The translations under genes were made by a program, and so were the position numbers. From NCBI GenBank assembly GCA_016415585.1, contig CP066552.1:3534001-3598000 (forward strand): 64,000 nucleotides of DNA, written 5' to 3'. Under the pieces are notes generated by a model that was not told the origin of the DNA, did not search any database, and worked only from the letters and a program-made list of their open reading frames with translations. Origin of the DNA: Pectobacterium carotovorum. GTDB taxonomy: Bacteria; Pseudomonadota; Gammaproteobacteria; Enterobacterales; Enterobacteriaceae. This document shows positions 60,529 to 64,000 of this stretch, piece after piece (the first letter of the stretch is position 1; every line of letters begins with the position of its first letter).

Positions 60529-60564
60529 GCAGAAAGCCCTAAGCGTTAACTTAGGGCTTTCTGC
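60529..60564 (-). terminator. terminator of the rRNA operon/tRNA-Asp
   Basis: GCAGAAAGCCCTAA-GCGTTAAC-TTAGGGCTTTCTGC: a 14-bp perfect stem directly after tRNA-Asp on the minus strand. The A/T-rich lower stem serves as U-tract. Confidence 0.8.
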
Positions 60565-60572
60565 ATGATAAG

Positions 60573-60649
60573 TGGCGGAACGGACGGGGCTCGAACCCGC
60601 GACCCCCTGCGTGACAGGCAGGTATTCTAACCAACTGAACTACCGCTCC
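60573..60649 (-). tRNA. aspU: tRNA-Asp (anticodon GTC), distal gene of rRNA operon
   Basis: 77 nt with CCA, identical to the copy at 55000-55076. Lies 50 bp after the 5S gene as the last product of the rRNA operon, as in E. coli rrnH. Confidence 0.98.
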
Positions 60650-60699
60650 ACCGAATTTCTCTACAACCACCAGATCGCTCCGGCTTACTGCTTAATTTG

Positions 60700-60819
60700 A
60701 TGCCTGGCAGTTCCCTACTCTCACATGGGGAAGCCCCACACTACCATCGGCGCTACGGCGTTTCACTTCTGAGTTCGGCATGGGGTCAGGTGGGACCACC
60801 GCGCTATCGCCGCCAGGCA
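60700..60819 (-). rRNA. rrf: 5S ribosomal RNA
   Basis: 120 nt on the minus strand from TGCCTGGCGGC (60819) to GCCAGGCAT (60700), close to E. coli 5S throughout, with terminal helix intact. Confidence 0.98.
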
Positions 60820-60942
60820 AATTCTGTTTCATTCCAACCGCCATGCTTTGCTCTCGCTCTCGCATAACCATCAGAACCAATCCTAAAACAAGCTGATTAT
60901 CAAAATCTCTTTGAGTCCATCTCAAAACACCTTCGGTGTTGT

Positions 60943-63852
<2,910 letters not shown>

Positions 63853-64000
63853 TCACAACCCGAAGGTGTCTTTAATAAATAAAGCCAACATCGCGCTGTG
63901 ATTATTTGAGAGACTCATTGACAGACTGATGCATCACTCACACCACATTACTGTTGTGTCAGTATGTTCAGCTGTCATGTTTCAATTTTCAGCTTGTTCC
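63853..64000 (-). other. start of 16S-23S spacer
   Basis: 148 nt upstream of 23S on the minus strand. No tRNA within this part; the 16S gene and any spacer tRNA lie beyond the window. Confidence 0.85.

Overview
The window is enterobacterial chromosome of moderate G+C, most probably from Pectobacterium or a close relative (Pectobacteriaceae). This rests on gene order close to E. coli (hpt-can-yadGH-panDCB-folK-pcnB-gluQ-dksA-sfsA-thpR-hrpB-mrcB-fhuCDB-hemL-erpA-btuF-mtn-dgt-degP-cdaR; yacC-speED; dnaQ-rnhA-yafS-gloB-mltD-yafD-rrn), on several ERIC repeats, and on the protein sequences. The genus is inferred; no database was searched. Almost everything is conserved housekeeping DNA, and there are no insertion sequences, prophages, CRISPR arrays or defence islands.

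Layout. 1-3.7 kb: end of a tRNA-Ala gene, a secreted esterase, gltX and a tRNA operon (Val x3, Lys) with a duplicated 3' end. 3.7-7.5 kb: an electrophile/carbonyl reduction cluster (Old Yellow Enzyme, divergent aldo/keto reductase, TetR regulator) and a DoxX membrane protein. 7.6-11.5 kb: sulfate importer sbp-cysT-cysW-cysA in the Pseudomonas-type arrangement. 11.8-19.1 kb: cdaR, degP, dgt, mtn, btuF, a small secreted protein and erpA. 19.5-28 kb: hemL, a GST, a MocR regulator with a divergent LysE exporter, and fhuCDB without fhuA. 28-38.6 kb: mrcB, hrpB, thpR, sfsA, dksA, gluQ, pcnB, folK. 38.7-44.6 kb: panB, panC, panD, the yadGH ABC exporter, can and hpt. 44.7-47.8 kb: a GNAT acetyltransferase and an iron-type ABC importer pair that lacks a binding-protein gene. 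48.2-54.9 kb: yacC, speE, speD and nrdHIEF. 55-64 kb: tRNA-Asp, dnaQ, rnhA, yafS, gloB, mltD, yafD, then the distal part of an rRNA operon on the minus strand (23S, 5S, tRNA-Asp).

The most interesting material is between genes. (1) Two copies of a long structured repeat (about 27.8-28.2 kb and 50.4-50.7 kb) share conserved blocks and hairpins whose two arms change together. (2) A 70-80 bp cassette made of consecutive hairpins occurs six times: twice in each of two ERIC elements, once inside the first long repeat, and once between duplicated tRNA-Lys 3' ends. Arm sequences differ between copies while base pairing is kept. (3) pcnB has no usable ATG/GTG/TTG start and appears to begin at ATC or ATT. 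(4) gluQ carries an in-frame hexapeptide repeat before its catalytic core. (5) The iron-type ATPase has a degenerate ABC signature (LSNEQ).

All homology statements come from memory of family sequences. Gene starts were adjusted by eye using ribosome binding sites and family N-termini.
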